From: Methylocystis sp. H62
Lineage (GTDB): Bacteria > Pseudomonadota > Alphaproteobacteria > Rhizobiales > Beijerinckiaceae
Direction of reading: 5' to 3'
Assembly: GCF_015709515.1 (NCBI RefSeq)
Contig: NZ_JADNQZ010000059.1
Span: forward strand, 1-64,000
Length of the DNA: 64,000 bases
Below are positions 47,199 through 55,956 of the stretch, piece after piece. The translations under genes were made by a program, and so were the position numbers. The notes beneath the pieces are model-generated. The model was not told the origin of the DNA. It saw only the letters and a program-made list of their open reading frames with translations, and ran no database searches. The stretch's first letter is position 1, and each line of letters begins with the position of its first letter.

Positions 47199-47468
47199 TC
47201 AGGCGGTCGACGATGGGCCGCCCTGAGCGGCCTGAAACTGTATGACCTCGGTGGCCGAATATTCTCCGCGCGCTCCGCAGTTCGGACACGCCACCTTAAA
47301 TGTGGCGGGCCCGGATATCTCCAGAGCGCCCGTGCCTGTCAGCTCGCTCAGAAAAGCAAAGCGTTGTCGGCACTGTTTGCACGCAAATCCAATATACCAG
47401 CTGCCAGGGATGAGCGCCGGCATCGCGGATACCTCAAAATCGCCGGTGAACTGAATGCCTTTTGGCAT
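47199..47468 (-). CDS. Small zinc-ribbon protein, 89 residues
   Basis: A small soluble protein with two cysteine pairs, CKQC (30-33) and CPNC (61-64), the layout of a zinc ribbon. Family unknown. AGGAGG lies 5 bases before the ATG at 47468, which fixes the start; the same frame is open upstream to 47753 but that part is antisense-like to the methyltransferase's end region. It follows the methyltransferase gene on the same strand with a 110-base gap and may share its transcript. Confidence 0.7.
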   Translation of the reverse strand: MPKGIQFTGDFEVSAMPALIPGSWYIGFACKQCRQRFAFLSELTGTGALEISGPATFKVACPNCGARGEYSATEVIQFQAAQGGPSSTA

Positions 47469-47578
47469 GGGGGCCTCCTGCCTTACGATTTTGATATTCA
47501 TGTAGCGCTGGGCCGTCTCCCTGACGATGTTTACGGCGTTTGCGCTCGTTCCCCCAGGCGCAGGCAGCGGCGTGCCGA

Positions 47579-48409
47579 CTAAGACGCCACCGCGTTCTGC
47601 AGCGTGCAAAGCGAATAATACCCGTAAATAGGCGACGATAACGGCTGATCCGGCCAATAGGTTCGATGAAGGTCGGCGAGCGTCGCCCGATCGAGCACGC
47701 TCGCCCCGCAACGCGCGGCGACTGCGGCAAGATCGTCGATCCCGTACGTCCAAGGGGCTCCCATGGCGGCGAATCTCTCGACGACGCTGGTGATTTCAGG
47801 ATCGCCAGTGGCGTTGCTGATCACATCCTGCGCCATATAGTCGAAGGACACCGAGCAGCTCTCGATGTGGCGCATGAGGCTCTTCAGGATCTGACACACA
47901 GAAGCGTCGTTCAAATACATTGTGTTTCCTTCCCAGATAACATGGGTGGGAAGCCGGAAATCACATCCGTTTTCTCGTAGGAGATCAATCATTCCATCCG
48001 TCACATAGTCCGCCCCGATATATGTCGTGTTGGGATCGACATCGCTTTCTTCGAGCTTCGCCTTCTTGAACGCCTGGGTTTCAGGAGCGTCGATTTCAAA
48101 ATAGGCGACGCCATCGGCCGCGATCCGCTGCGGCCTTGTGTCGAGTCCGGCGCCAAGGATGAGGATCTGTCGGCGCCCTCGGTCGATCTGATGACGAAGC
48201 CGGTCGTCGAAGTAGCGGGTCCTCAGTCGCACATTGTTGCGTATTGGCGGAAACGATTGAGAAATGCGGTCCGCCGCCTCTTTCGTTTCGCGATCGAGGA
48301 ACAGGTGTACGTAGGGATCGCGGTAGAGCGGATGAGCTTGCGTGTTTTCGTCATTGCGGAATTCCGCCACGACAAAAGCGGTGCCAACCACTTTTTGAAT
48401 TTTGGTCAT
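47579..48409 (-). CDS. Class I SAM-dependent methyltransferase (leucine carboxyl methyltransferase/TIGR00027 type)
   Basis: Methyltransferase of 276 residues. It has the SAM-binding LILGAGLDTRPQR, the acidic partner in YFEIDAP and IWEGNTMYL typical of the LCM/PPM/TcmP-type O-methyltransferases. The substrate is unknown; bacterial members methylate polyketides or small acids. The neighbouring zinc-ribbon gene lies downstream on the same strand. Confidence 0.88.
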   Translation of the reverse strand: MTKIQKVVGTAFVVAEFRNDENTQAHPLYRDPYVHLFLDRETKEAADRISQSFPPIRNNVRLRTRYFDDRLRHQIDRGRRQILILGAGLDTRPQRIAADGVAYFEIDAPETQAFKKAKLEESDVDPNTTYIGADYVTDGMIDLLRENGCDFRLPTHVIWEGNTMYLNDASVCQILKSLMRHIESCSVSFDYMAQDVISNATGDPEITSVVERFAAMGAPWTYGIDDLAAVAARCGASVLDRATLADLHRTYWPDQPLSSPIYGYYSLCTLQNAVAS

Positions 48410-48530
48410 GGGCTCGTCTCGATTGGACTCGGGTTCGGGGCCGGAACGCGTTCCGGCGTTCGTTGAAGGTTAATGCAATTTTCTTGGAACTCTTAGCTGC
48501 GTCTGCAGGGCGCTATCAAAGGTGAGCCGG

Positions 48531-49301
48531 TCACTTTTGAGGATAGCGCTCCAGCAGTTGCACAAGCGGCTCGGAACTCACCGCATTGGGCGGCGAATAG
48601 GGCTCGTCCACGGATGCGACGAGCGATATCGGGACGATCGCCGCCAAAGCGAATATCGCTTGCGCGAGAAGCTGGGGCCTCGGGCGGTCGAGATGCACGA
48701 CGGCAAGGGCGATTTGCGTGATGAAGGCGATGATGATCACCGCCGCCCATTTGCGATCGTCGGGAAAGGCCCCCGCAATCGCGAGTCGTTGTTCCCGCGC
48801 CGATCGCAAACGCATCACCGTATCGACGAGCGCGCGCTGGAAGGCCGCGTCGATTCTCGCGCTGGCGACCGCGCGCGTGAGTCTGTTTAACGCGGCCTCG
48901 GTTTCCGCCGATTCTTTGCCGTCTTCCATGGTTTTCCATTCGAGGCCAACGGCGGTTTCCACATAGTCACGCACAGCGCGCGGAATATCGTCCGCGTTGA
49001 CTCCATGATTGCCCGAAAGCGCTGCGAGCGTCGCCAATTGTTCGCGCTCCATGGCGATGGCGCGATAGGCGCTGCGATTTGCGTCCCAGACGTCCTGCGA
49101 GAGAAACGTCATCAGCAGGCCAAACAGGGTCGCCGGGACGGCGACGAAGGGCGGCACGACGCCTTTCCAGCTCTGTGCATAGGCGGCAAAGCGCGAGGCG
49201 AAACTGAGCCAGCACAGGAAAAGCGCGATAGCGGCCATGGCGCCTGTGAGCATGAGCGCCATCACGAGCGTCGTCTGCGACATCCAGAATTTTAAAAGCA
49301 C
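48531..49301 (-). CDS. DUF4239 family membrane protein
   Basis: A 256-residue protein with two N-terminal membrane helices (about 12-32 and 48-66), a central helical soluble region of about 115 residues (VWDANRSAYRAIAMEREQL) and two C-terminal helices (about 187-206 and 213-232). This layout fits DUF4239 (bestrophin-like), of unknown function. It is divergent from the sensor kinase gene, with 162 bases between them. Confidence 0.75.
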   Translation of the reverse strand: MLLKFWMSQTTLVMALMLTGAMAAIALFLCWLSFASRFAAYAQSWKGVVPPFVAVPATLFGLLMTFLSQDVWDANRSAYRAIAMEREQLATLAALSGNHGVNADDIPRAVRDYVETAVGLEWKTMEDGKESAETEAALNRLTRAVASARIDAAFQRALVDTVMRLRSAREQRLAIAGAFPDDRKWAAVIIIAFITQIALAVVHLDRPRPQLLAQAIFALAAIVPISLVASVDEPYSPPNAVSSEPLVQLLERYPQK

Positions 49302-49463
49302 GTGTTCCCTCGAATCGACAGTTAATGGCGATTGAAGGGCATCATAATCGAGATTCGCCAGACGATCGTATCCCCTGCGCGCGCCTTTCGCATTACGGGG
49401 TTCCTCTGGCGTCCAAACGCGTTACCTTCAGCAAGGCTGATCGTCGATCTGAGTTCGGTAGGC

Positions 49464-51746
49464 ATGACAACCGAGACTGACATTTCCGCCTATGCGAGTT
49501 CAATTCTGGAGACCGTGGGCTTGCCGCTGCTGGCGCTTGATCCACAGCTCACGGTCGAGGTCGCCAATGACGCGTTCCTCAGTCAGTTTCGGGTGACGCG
49601 CGAGGAGACAGTCGGCCGGCCGGTTTATGAGCTTTGCGACGGTCAGTGGGACATCCCGGAGCTGCGCCGGCTGCTAGAGCAAATTGTTGAGCGCAACAGT
49701 ACGATCGAGGATTGCCGCGTTGAACATGACTTCGAACGTGTCGGCCGTCGCATCCTGCGGCTCAAGGCCAGGCGCATCCGCAGGCCAGATGAAAAAGATT
49801 TTATCCTGCTTGCGATATCCGATGACGCTGAGCGTGAGCGGCTTCGTGATGAACACGAGGGCGGAATAGAATTCGCCGAGAAACTGATCGACAGTGTGCA
49901 TGAAGCGCTGCTGATTCTCCACGGGGACCTTACGGTTCACTCGGCGAATCGGCCCTTCTATCAACTCTTCGGGGGAGGGCCCGAGGAGACCGAAGGACGC
50001 CCCATTTACGAGCTGGGCGATGGCCAGTGGGACACCCCGGAGCTGCGACGGCTGCTTGAGGACATTCTTCCCCTCCGCCAGAGTTTCGACGACTTCCGGA
50101 TCGAACGCGTGTTCCAAGGCTTCGGTCCTCGGGTGATGCTGCTGAACGGCCGTCGGCTCGACAAGCTTAACCTCATCCTTCTCGCCATACGCGACACGAC
50201 AGAGCAGCGGACGCCCGAGGCGAAACGTCTGGACCGCGAGGCTCGGCAGAATATGCTCGTCGAGCTGAATGATCGTTTGCGCCCATTGGCGGATCCCGTG
50301 GCCATTCAGGCTGCGGCGAGCGAAGTCCTGGGCCGGCATCTCGAGGCCAACCAGGCGGCCTATGCGGAGATCGACGAGGCCGGCGAATACGCAACTGTTC
50401 AGCAAGACTGGAACGCCGGCGCGGCGCCAAGCAACGCCGGGCGCCATCGTCTTTTGGACTTTGGCGAGGCTTTTATCGCCGACCTGAAGCGCGGCAGGAC
50501 GGTCGCGGTCGGCGACGTCAGTCAGGACCCGCGAACGTCGGCGCCGGAGAGCCTACGGACCTTCAACAGCCGTTCGATTGCCGCGGTTCTTAGCGTGCCG
50601 TTGGTTAAAGACAAGCGGCTTGTCGCGGTGCTCGCCATTCATTCCCGCCTGCCGCGTATATGGAGCGCTGCTGAGGTGGCGGCGGCGGAGAACGTCGCCG
50701 AGCGAACGTGGTCGGCGATCGAGCGGGCGCGCGCGGAAGAGGCGCTGCGCGAGAGCGAGTCGCGGTATCGCCTGCTGTTCGAATCCATCGACGAAAGCTT
50801 CACGGTGGTCGAGCCGCTCTATGACGAGCAAGGTCATGCGATCGACTACCGCTTCCTTGAGGTCAATCCAGCCTTTGAGGCTATAACGGGACTGAAGAAC
50901 GTTGAAGGGCGGAGCGGTCGCGAGCTTGTGCCCAGCCTGGAAAAGGACTGGATCGATACGATCGGCAGAGTTGCGGTGTCCGGGAACGCCGAACGCGTCG
51001 TCCGCAGAGCGCGCGCGCTCGGCAAGATCTATGACGCCTTTGTCTTCCGCGTCGAGGAAGCGGAAAGCCCAAGAGTCGCGGTGCTGTCGAGAGACGTGAC
51101 GGAGCGCGTGCGCGCGGAGGAACAGCGCGCTCTTCTCATGCGTGAGCTCAATCACCGCTCGAAAAACATGTTGAGCATCGTGCTGGCCATCGCACGAGCG
51201 ACCGCGGGCGATCCAGGACGCGACTTCGAGGAAACGTTCCAAGAGCGCATTTTGTCTCTCGCCGCGAATCAGGACCTGCTGGTCGCCAGCGACTGGCAAG
51301 GCGTCACGCTAAGCGATCTCGTCCGCTCGCAGCTCGCTCATCTGGAGGATTTGATCGACCATCGCATCACGCTCAAAGGCCCGCCGCTGACGATCTCGGC
51401 CGCGGCGTCGCAATCTTTCAGCATGGCGCTGCATGAGCTGGCGACCAACGCCGTCAAATATGGCGCGCTGTCCACCTCGGATGGCCGCGTCGACATCGAA
51501 TGGGGGGTCCACAAGCACGATGGCGAGGGCCGGCGCTTCACGATGAGCTGGCGTGAAACGGAGGGTCCCGCGGTGGCGCCGCCCGCGCGTAGCGGCTTTG
51601 GGTCCACAGTCATCCGCGATATGATCAGACTGAACCTCAGAGGGGCTGCAAGGCTCCAATACGACAGCGCAGGCGTCGTCTGGGAGTTCAACTGCCCGAT
51701 CGAGAATGTGCTGGAGGCGACGGAGGCTTCCCGATCTGAAAAGTGA
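49464..51746 (+). CDS. HWE-family sensor histidine kinase with PAS-PAS-GAF-PAS input
   Basis: Soluble sensor kinase of 760 residues without membrane segments. Two similar PAS domains (about 10-125 and 135-260; both contain GRP(V/I)YEL.DGQWD.PELRRLLE), a GAF-like domain (about 275-425) and a third PAS (about 435-550) precede an HWE kinase core: phospho-acceptor His564 in MRELNHRSKNML, N-box HELATNAVKYGALS, and a WRETEGP motif. Alphaproteobacterial HWE kinases often feed general stress or light responses through PhyR-type regulators; none is adjacent. The ATG at 49464 begins right before PAS1; the frame is open to 49332 upstream. Confidence 0.9.
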   Translation: MTTETDISAYASSILETVGLPLLALDPQLTVEVANDAFLSQFRVTREETVGRPVYELCDGQWDIPELRRLLEQIVERNSTIEDCRVEHDFERVGRRILRLKARRIRRPDEKDFILLAISDDAERERLRDEHEGGIEFAEKLIDSVHEALLILHGDLTVHSANRPFYQLFGGGPEETEGRPIYELGDGQWDTPELRRLLEDILPLRQSFDDFRIERVFQGFGPRVMLLNGRRLDKLNLILLAIRDTTEQRTPEAKRLDREARQNMLVELNDRLRPLADPVAIQAAASEVLGRHLEANQAAYAEIDEAGEYATVQQDWNAGAAPSNAGRHRLLDFGEAFIADLKRGRTVAVGDVSQDPRTSAPESLRTFNSRSIAAVLSVPLVKDKRLVAVLAIHSRLPRIWSAAEVAAAENVAERTWSAIERARAEEALRESESRYRLLFESIDESFTVVEPLYDEQGHAIDYRFLEVNPAFEAITGLKNVEGRSGRELVPSLEKDWIDTIGRVAVSGNAERVVRRARALGKIYDAFVFRVEEAESPRVAVLSRDVTERVRAEEQRALLMRELNHRSKNMLSIVLAIARATAGDPGRDFEETFQERILSLAANQDLLVASDWQGVTLSDLVRSQLAHLEDLIDHRITLKGPPLTISAAASQSFSMALHELATNAVKYGALSTSDGRVDIEWGVHKHDGEGRRFTMSWRETEGPAVAPPARSGFGSTVIRDMIRLNLRGAARLQYDSAGVVWEFNCPIENVLEATEASRSEK

Positions 51747-51815
51747 ATGCTGAGCCCGCTACCAAAGCCGGCGCTTGCTGAGATTTTTTTTCTGAGATCT
51801 TTTCGCTCTATGCAG

Positions 51816-51849
51816 AACGCCCCGCCGTTACATTCACGGTCGGGGCGTT
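51816..51849. other. Long perfect hairpin after the sensor kinase
   Basis: AACGCCCCG pairs perfectly with CGGGGCGTT around an inner CCGT-TACATTC-ACGG stem. No T-tract on either side, so the terminator role is doubtful. It lies 70 bases past the kinase stop. Confidence 0.6.
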
Positions 51850-51920
51850 CGTCGCCGGAACGCTGTCGCGTCCCAATTGCGGGCGCGGTTGAGAGGCGCT
51901 CACGCGCCTGCATCAAATTT

Positions 51921-52097
51921 CTAGCGGCGATCGCCTTGGCTGCCGCCGCTGGAGGCGCTGCGCGACAGCCTGGGTCGAGGCTGGCTCAACCATCCGCCGG
52001 AGTGCGGCAGATGATCCTCGCAGAACGGACGAGTCTCCAGGTTCTGGAGAATCGATCTGATCGCGTTTCGCCTTCGCTGAAGCTTCCTGGTGGTCAT
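51921..52097 (-). CDS. Possible small basic protein, 58 residues
   Basis: A short frame beginning MTTRKLQRRRNAIRS, rich in Arg, Ser and Gly, with a single Cys in PFCEDHLPHSGGW. The support is the ribosome site: AAGGAG sits 7 bases before the ATG, much better than for other frames in this gap. No family recognised. It may instead be a fortuitous match. Confidence 0.4.
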   Translation of the reverse strand: MTTRKLQRRRNAIRSILQNLETRPFCEDHLPHSGGWLSQPRPRLSRSASSGGSQGDRR

Positions 52098-52443
52098 CGG
52101 AAATCTCCTTCTTTAGAGAAGGACCACTGAACAACCTGTCTAGAACGTCATCCTAACAACGACTGAAATCAATCTCTGTTCCGATTTTCTCGCGTCTTTC
52201 GTCGACGAATTGCGCCGAGCGTTGCAAATTTGTCGCGGCGCTTCGCGCTTTCAGTTGATCGTCTGCGAAGCAGCTGCTCCTCAGCGGAGACGTATGTCCG
52301 CCCGCGAAGGGCAATACAATCAATCGTGTAAATCGCTTATAGATCGGCGCGTCCATCGTCTGCCGTCGACCATCCGTTCATGCAGACATGCGACCTCGTC
52401 GGAGGCGCTTCTTGGACGACCTGTCAGCCTATCAGGGGGAATG

Positions 52444-53469
52444 ATGAAAACGCTGGTTCGATTGAGCTTCCTGATCGCTGTGATGGCCACAACATTCCTG
52501 TTGGCGGGATCGTCTGTCAGGGCGGGAAGCGATCCGCTTCCGTCATGGAACGAAGCTCCGACGAAAACTGCCATCGTCGAATTCATTCGAACGACGACCG
52601 ATCCATCCAATACGAAATTCGTGCCGCCCGAGGAGCGCATCGCGGTCTTCGATCAGGATGGCACGCTCTGGGCGTCCCATCCGATATACCCGCAGTTGAT
52701 GTATTGTCTGGATCGCCTGCCTGCCGTCGTAAAGGCAAGACCGGCGCTTGCGAAGATCGAGCCCTTCAAGACAGCGCTTTCGCGCAACATCGAAGCGATA
52801 TCGAAGCTTTCCACGAAGGACCTCATCAAGATCATGGCCGTGCAGTCCAGCGGCATGAGCGTAGAGCAGTTTAGAGCGGATGCAGAGAAATGGCTTGAGA
52901 CAGCGAGACACCCGCGCTGGGGCCGCCGCTACACCGAGCTGACGTATCTGCCGATGCTCGAGCTGATGAAGCATCTACGCGCCAACGGCTATAAGACTTA
53001 CATCGTCACCGGAGGCGGGCAGGATTTCGTGCGAGTCTATGCAGAGCAGACCTATGGCGTTCCGCCCGAGCAGATTGTCGGGACTCTGGAGAGCGTGAGT
53101 TACCATTATGACAAGCGCGGGCGTCCCGTTCTGATCGAGAGCGCCGAAACGCTGCTCAGCGACGTCGGCGCCGGCAAGCCCGAGGCCATCCATTTGATGA
53201 TCGGTCGTCGTCCGCGCGCCGCGTTCGGAAATTCAACCGGCGACCGGCAGATGCTCGAATACACGACGTCGGGGGACGGCGCGCGGTTTGGCATGTTGGT
53301 TTTGCACGACGACGCCAAGCGGGAATTCGCCTATGGCCCAGCGCTCGGATTGCCTGACACCAGAATTGGGACGTTTCCTCAGTCTTTGTATGACGAGGCG
53401 AAGCGGCGAGGATGGTTCGTCATCAGCATGAAGAGCGATTGGAGCCGGATATGGGCTTTCGAACAATGA
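52444..53469 (+). CDS. Exported HAD-family phosphatase
   Basis: Haloacid-dehalogenase-type hydrolase of 341 residues with an N-terminal signal peptide (LSFLIAVMATTFLLAGSSVRA), so it acts in the periplasm. Motif I is FDQDGTLW with the nucleophile Asp and acid/base Asp, motif II is YIVTGGG, and the late acidic motif is in FGNSTGDRQML. Probably phosphoserine-phosphatase-like; substrate unknown. The start 52444 has AGGGGGA 4 bases upstream; the ATG 3 bases earlier is too close to it. It converges with the porin gene, 41 bases apart. Confidence 0.88.
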   Translation: MKTLVRLSFLIAVMATTFLLAGSSVRAGSDPLPSWNEAPTKTAIVEFIRTTTDPSNTKFVPPEERIAVFDQDGTLWASHPIYPQLMYCLDRLPAVVKARPALAKIEPFKTALSRNIEAISKLSTKDLIKIMAVQSSGMSVEQFRADAEKWLETARHPRWGRRYTELTYLPMLELMKHLRANGYKTYIVTGGGQDFVRVYAEQTYGVPPEQIVGTLESVSYHYDKRGRPVLIESAETLLSDVGAGKPEAIHLMIGRRPRAAFGNSTGDRQMLEYTTSGDGARFGMLVLHDDAKREFAYGPALGLPDTRIGTFPQSLYDEAKRRGWFVISMKSDWSRIWAFEQ

Positions 53470-53510
53470 AGCGCATTGGAGAAGCGCGCTTAAAGCCGTA
53501 GGACCGAACC

Positions 53511-55262
53511 CTAGAAGGGAAAGTAGCGGAAGCTCGTCAAGATGGTGTTTTCCGAGCCGCGTGGCGCGCCGCCGACCGCGTTGAAGCCGTTACGAATGAT
53601 ATGGGCGAATTGCACGCCGACCCTGATTTTGCCGGCCGGTCCCTCGTAGAGCGTGTGCCAGGCTCCGGCGGTGATTTCGCGTAGCGCGTGGGTCTGTCCG
53701 GAACAATTGAAAACGGGATTGCCGAGCGCCGCAAGTGGAACCGCTGCTGCGACGCCCGGCGTAACCTGCGATATGGGATTTTCCAGACTACAGCCGATAT
53801 TGTTATAAAGCGGATTGCCGTAGCCACCGGCGAAGATTGTGCCGTTGATGGCGGTGACCTGCGGATTCTTGCCGGCGATGTCGCCGCCCGCGAATGCAAA
53901 AACATCGGTTTGTGGCGTCGGATGCAGCGTTGCGCCGACGAGGAGGCTTCGCTGATGGAGTGGCTGGAGCGCGCCGAAAACTGAATAGGTCGCATCGGGA
54001 AGCTGACTCGATGCGAGACGGCCGACGCCGCGTCCGATCATGCCCGACACCTGGAATTCCAGGATCTTGGGAATGAACGGGATAACTGCGCCGGCGCCAA
54101 CGCCGCCTACCCAAACTCGATGATTGCCAAAATAGACGCGCTCGGTGATTTCACGCGCCACCCCGAACGCTTCGAGATGCACCGTCCGGTCGCCGAGTGG
54201 CGCATCCCATGCGGCCTTGCCGACGAGATCGGGAAGTCGATTGAAGGAATAAGTGTCCAAGGTGTTGAGGGAGCCGCCGTTCGTCGCCAGGGCGAGCAGG
54301 GCGGGCGCGGGGATTCCGAGATTGTTGGGAAGAAGCGTGGAGACGGGCCCGAATCCTGGGCCGGGCGCGGCGAAGGTGTTGGCCGAGCCTTCCGCGGCCA
54401 AGGCCAACCAGAATTGCTTTCCGAAATCCTTGTAAATGCGGATGCCAGGATTTCGATCCCAGACATAGCCGGGCATGTAATTGTGGTCGATCGTCGGCGG
54501 CTGCAACGACGTGTCAGGCCGAGTGCCGAGTGAATTCATCGTTACGAGCGACCAGGTCTGACCTGCCGTGAAATGCAGCCCATAATCGTCGTTGTCGATG
54601 TTGGTGTAGGCTTGGCGAACGCGGAGATTGTACGAATTGCTCTGGTTCGCGTTCGCCGTCTGGGCCGCGCCGAGAAAGTCCGTTTCGAAATAGCCCTGGA
54701 TATGCGTCGTGGGATTGAGATCGCCGCGCACGAGGAGAGCGGGACGTGTCGCGCGGGCGCTGAAGTGAAACTCGTCCGTATGTCCGGCGGTCGCGAAGCC
54801 ATAGGGAATGGCGTTGAAGGGCGTGGCGACGTCGGCGCCGACCCAGTGGTTGCGCCAGACAGACTCGAGCGCCAGAAAGCCGCCGGGAATAATCTCCAGA
54901 CCCTTGTAGACGAACCTATCTGGGATCCTTGGCATGGCGACGGCGGCGACCGGCGTCAGCGCCGTTTCCCTGACGTTCGCACTGCGAGCATTTACTGTTT
55001 CGGCCCGGCGACGCTCCTGCTCTTCTCGGTCCTTTTTATCCATGCGGGCTTTAAGTTGCTTCACCTGACCAAGGAGCATTTGCAGCTGCTCCTTGTCCGT
55101 CATGGCCATCGCGCGATGTGGCGGCAATAGAGCCACGACGCCAGCAGCCGTAAGCGCAACTGCGGAACGCTTGACGTCTTTAAGTAAATGGATCCTCGCC
55201 TTTGCGTCGCTCCAGAAAGGCTCAGCTCGAAAAAAAACCTTGGCGTTCTGGCGCGTCTGCAT
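53511..55262 (-). CDS. DcaP-like outer-membrane porin
   Basis: Outer-membrane beta-barrel of 583 residues. The N-terminus has a long basic stretch before a signal-like helix (RSAVALTAAGVVALL), then a coiled-coil-forming LLGQVKQLKARMDKKDREEQERR segment, as in DcaP trimeric porins. The body alternates aromatic and polar strands (FHFSARATRPALLVRGDLN, LRVRQAYTNI) and ends in Phe (FRYFPF), the barrel-assembly signal. GAGG lies 8 bases before the ATG. A channel for organic acids or other small anionic substrates is inferred from the family. Confidence 0.82.
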   Translation of the reverse strand: MQTRQNAKVFFRAEPFWSDAKARIHLLKDVKRSAVALTAAGVVALLPPHRAMAMTDKEQLQMLLGQVKQLKARMDKKDREEQERRRAETVNARSANVRETALTPVAAVAMPRIPDRFVYKGLEIIPGGFLALESVWRNHWVGADVATPFNAIPYGFATAGHTDEFHFSARATRPALLVRGDLNPTTHIQGYFETDFLGAAQTANANQSNSYNLRVRQAYTNIDNDDYGLHFTAGQTWSLVTMNSLGTRPDTSLQPPTIDHNYMPGYVWDRNPGIRIYKDFGKQFWLALAAEGSANTFAAPGPGFGPVSTLLPNNLGIPAPALLALATNGGSLNTLDTYSFNRLPDLVGKAAWDAPLGDRTVHLEAFGVAREITERVYFGNHRVWVGGVGAGAVIPFIPKILEFQVSGMIGRGVGRLASSQLPDATYSVFGALQPLHQRSLLVGATLHPTPQTDVFAFAGGDIAGKNPQVTAINGTIFAGGYGNPLYNNIGCSLENPISQVTPGVAAAVPLAALGNPVFNCSGQTHALREITAGAWHTLYEGPAGKIRVGVQFAHIIRNGFNAVGGAPRGSENTILTSFRYFPF

Positions 55263-55371
55263 TGGTGCGTCCTCTACATTCGCACGCTTGCGTTCTAGCC
55301 AAGTTTTTATGCGCAGGTTTTTCCCGAGTTTATCTCTGCGCCCTCAAACATTGCTCGTGCGTTTCGCAAAA

Positions 55372-55403
55372 ATGGCCGCCACCATGTTTCAGGCGGCGGC
55401 CAT
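55372..55403 (-). terminator. Terminator of the Hyf/Ehr-like operon
   Basis: A perfect 9-bp stem, ATGGCCGCC and GGCGGCCAT, with a 14-base loop is followed on the minus strand by TTTTT (plus-strand AAAAA at 55368-55372). It lies 26 bases beyond the last stop of the leftward operon and before the promoter of the porin gene. Confidence 0.75.
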
Positions 55404-55428
55404 CTTCCATCGGACTCGCTGGCGTCGA

Positions 55429-55944
55429 TCAGCTCATCGTGTCAACGAAAGCGATCAATCCTTTGAGCAGCGTTGTGGGGTCAGGCGGGCAGCCGCGAAT
55501 ATGGAGATCGACAGGGACGACGTTGGCGACGCCGCCAACGCATGCATAGCTCTCGCAATAAACGCCGCCGTCGAAGGCGCAGTCGCCGACGGCGATCACC
55601 CATTTTGGATCGGGCGTCGCCGCATAGGTTCGCTCAAGCGCTTCGCGCATGTTTTTCGTCACCGGACCGGTGACGAGCAAGACGTCGGCATGGCGCGGCG
55701 ACGCGACAAAACGCAGGCCGAACCTTTCGAGATCGTAATAGGCGTTGTTGAGCGCATGTATTTCCAGTTCGCAGCCATTGCAGGACCCCGCGTCGACTTC
55801 GCGGATCGACAGGCTGCGTCCCAGTTTCTGGCGCGCCGTTCGGCCGAGCGTGTAGCCAAGTTCCGCGATCGACGTCGGAGTCGGCGTGGGCGCCGGTTCG
55901 GTCAGAGCGCGCCGAAGCAGGCCTTGAAGCAAGAATTTCTGCAT
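55429..55944 (-). CDS. NuoB/HycG-like FeS subunit of an energy-converting complex
   Basis: Small electron-transfer subunit of 171 residues, homologous to NuoB of complex I and HycG/HyfI of formate hydrogenlyase. All four ligands of the proximal 4Fe-4S cluster are present: Cys55 and Cys58 in GSCNGCELE, Cys122 in GDCAF and Cys152 in RGCPPDP. It is the last gene of the operon, 12 bases after the large-subunit homologue. An intact cluster means that the complex still handles electrons, despite the altered active site of its partner. Confidence 0.9.
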   Translation of the reverse strand: MQKFLLQGLLRRALTEPAPTPTPTSIAELGYTLGRTARQKLGRSLSIREVDAGSCNGCELEIHALNNAYYDLERFGLRFVASPRHADVLLVTGPVTKNMREALERTYAATPDPKWVIAVGDCAFDGGVYCESYACVGGVANVVPVDLHIRGCPPDPTTLLKGLIAFVDTMS

Positions 55945-55956
55945 CGTGCGCGCGTC

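Larger units (their letters stand above)
51747..52443. other. Intergenic region around a minus-strand small frame
   Basis: About 700 bases between the kinase and the HAD phosphatase with no conventional gene. It contains the hairpin at 51816-51849 and a 58-codon minus-strand frame with a strong ribosome site at 51921-52097. A plus-strand open frame directly after the kinase stop (51747-52130) has no coding character. The phosphatase promoter is expected at the right end. Confidence 0.45.
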
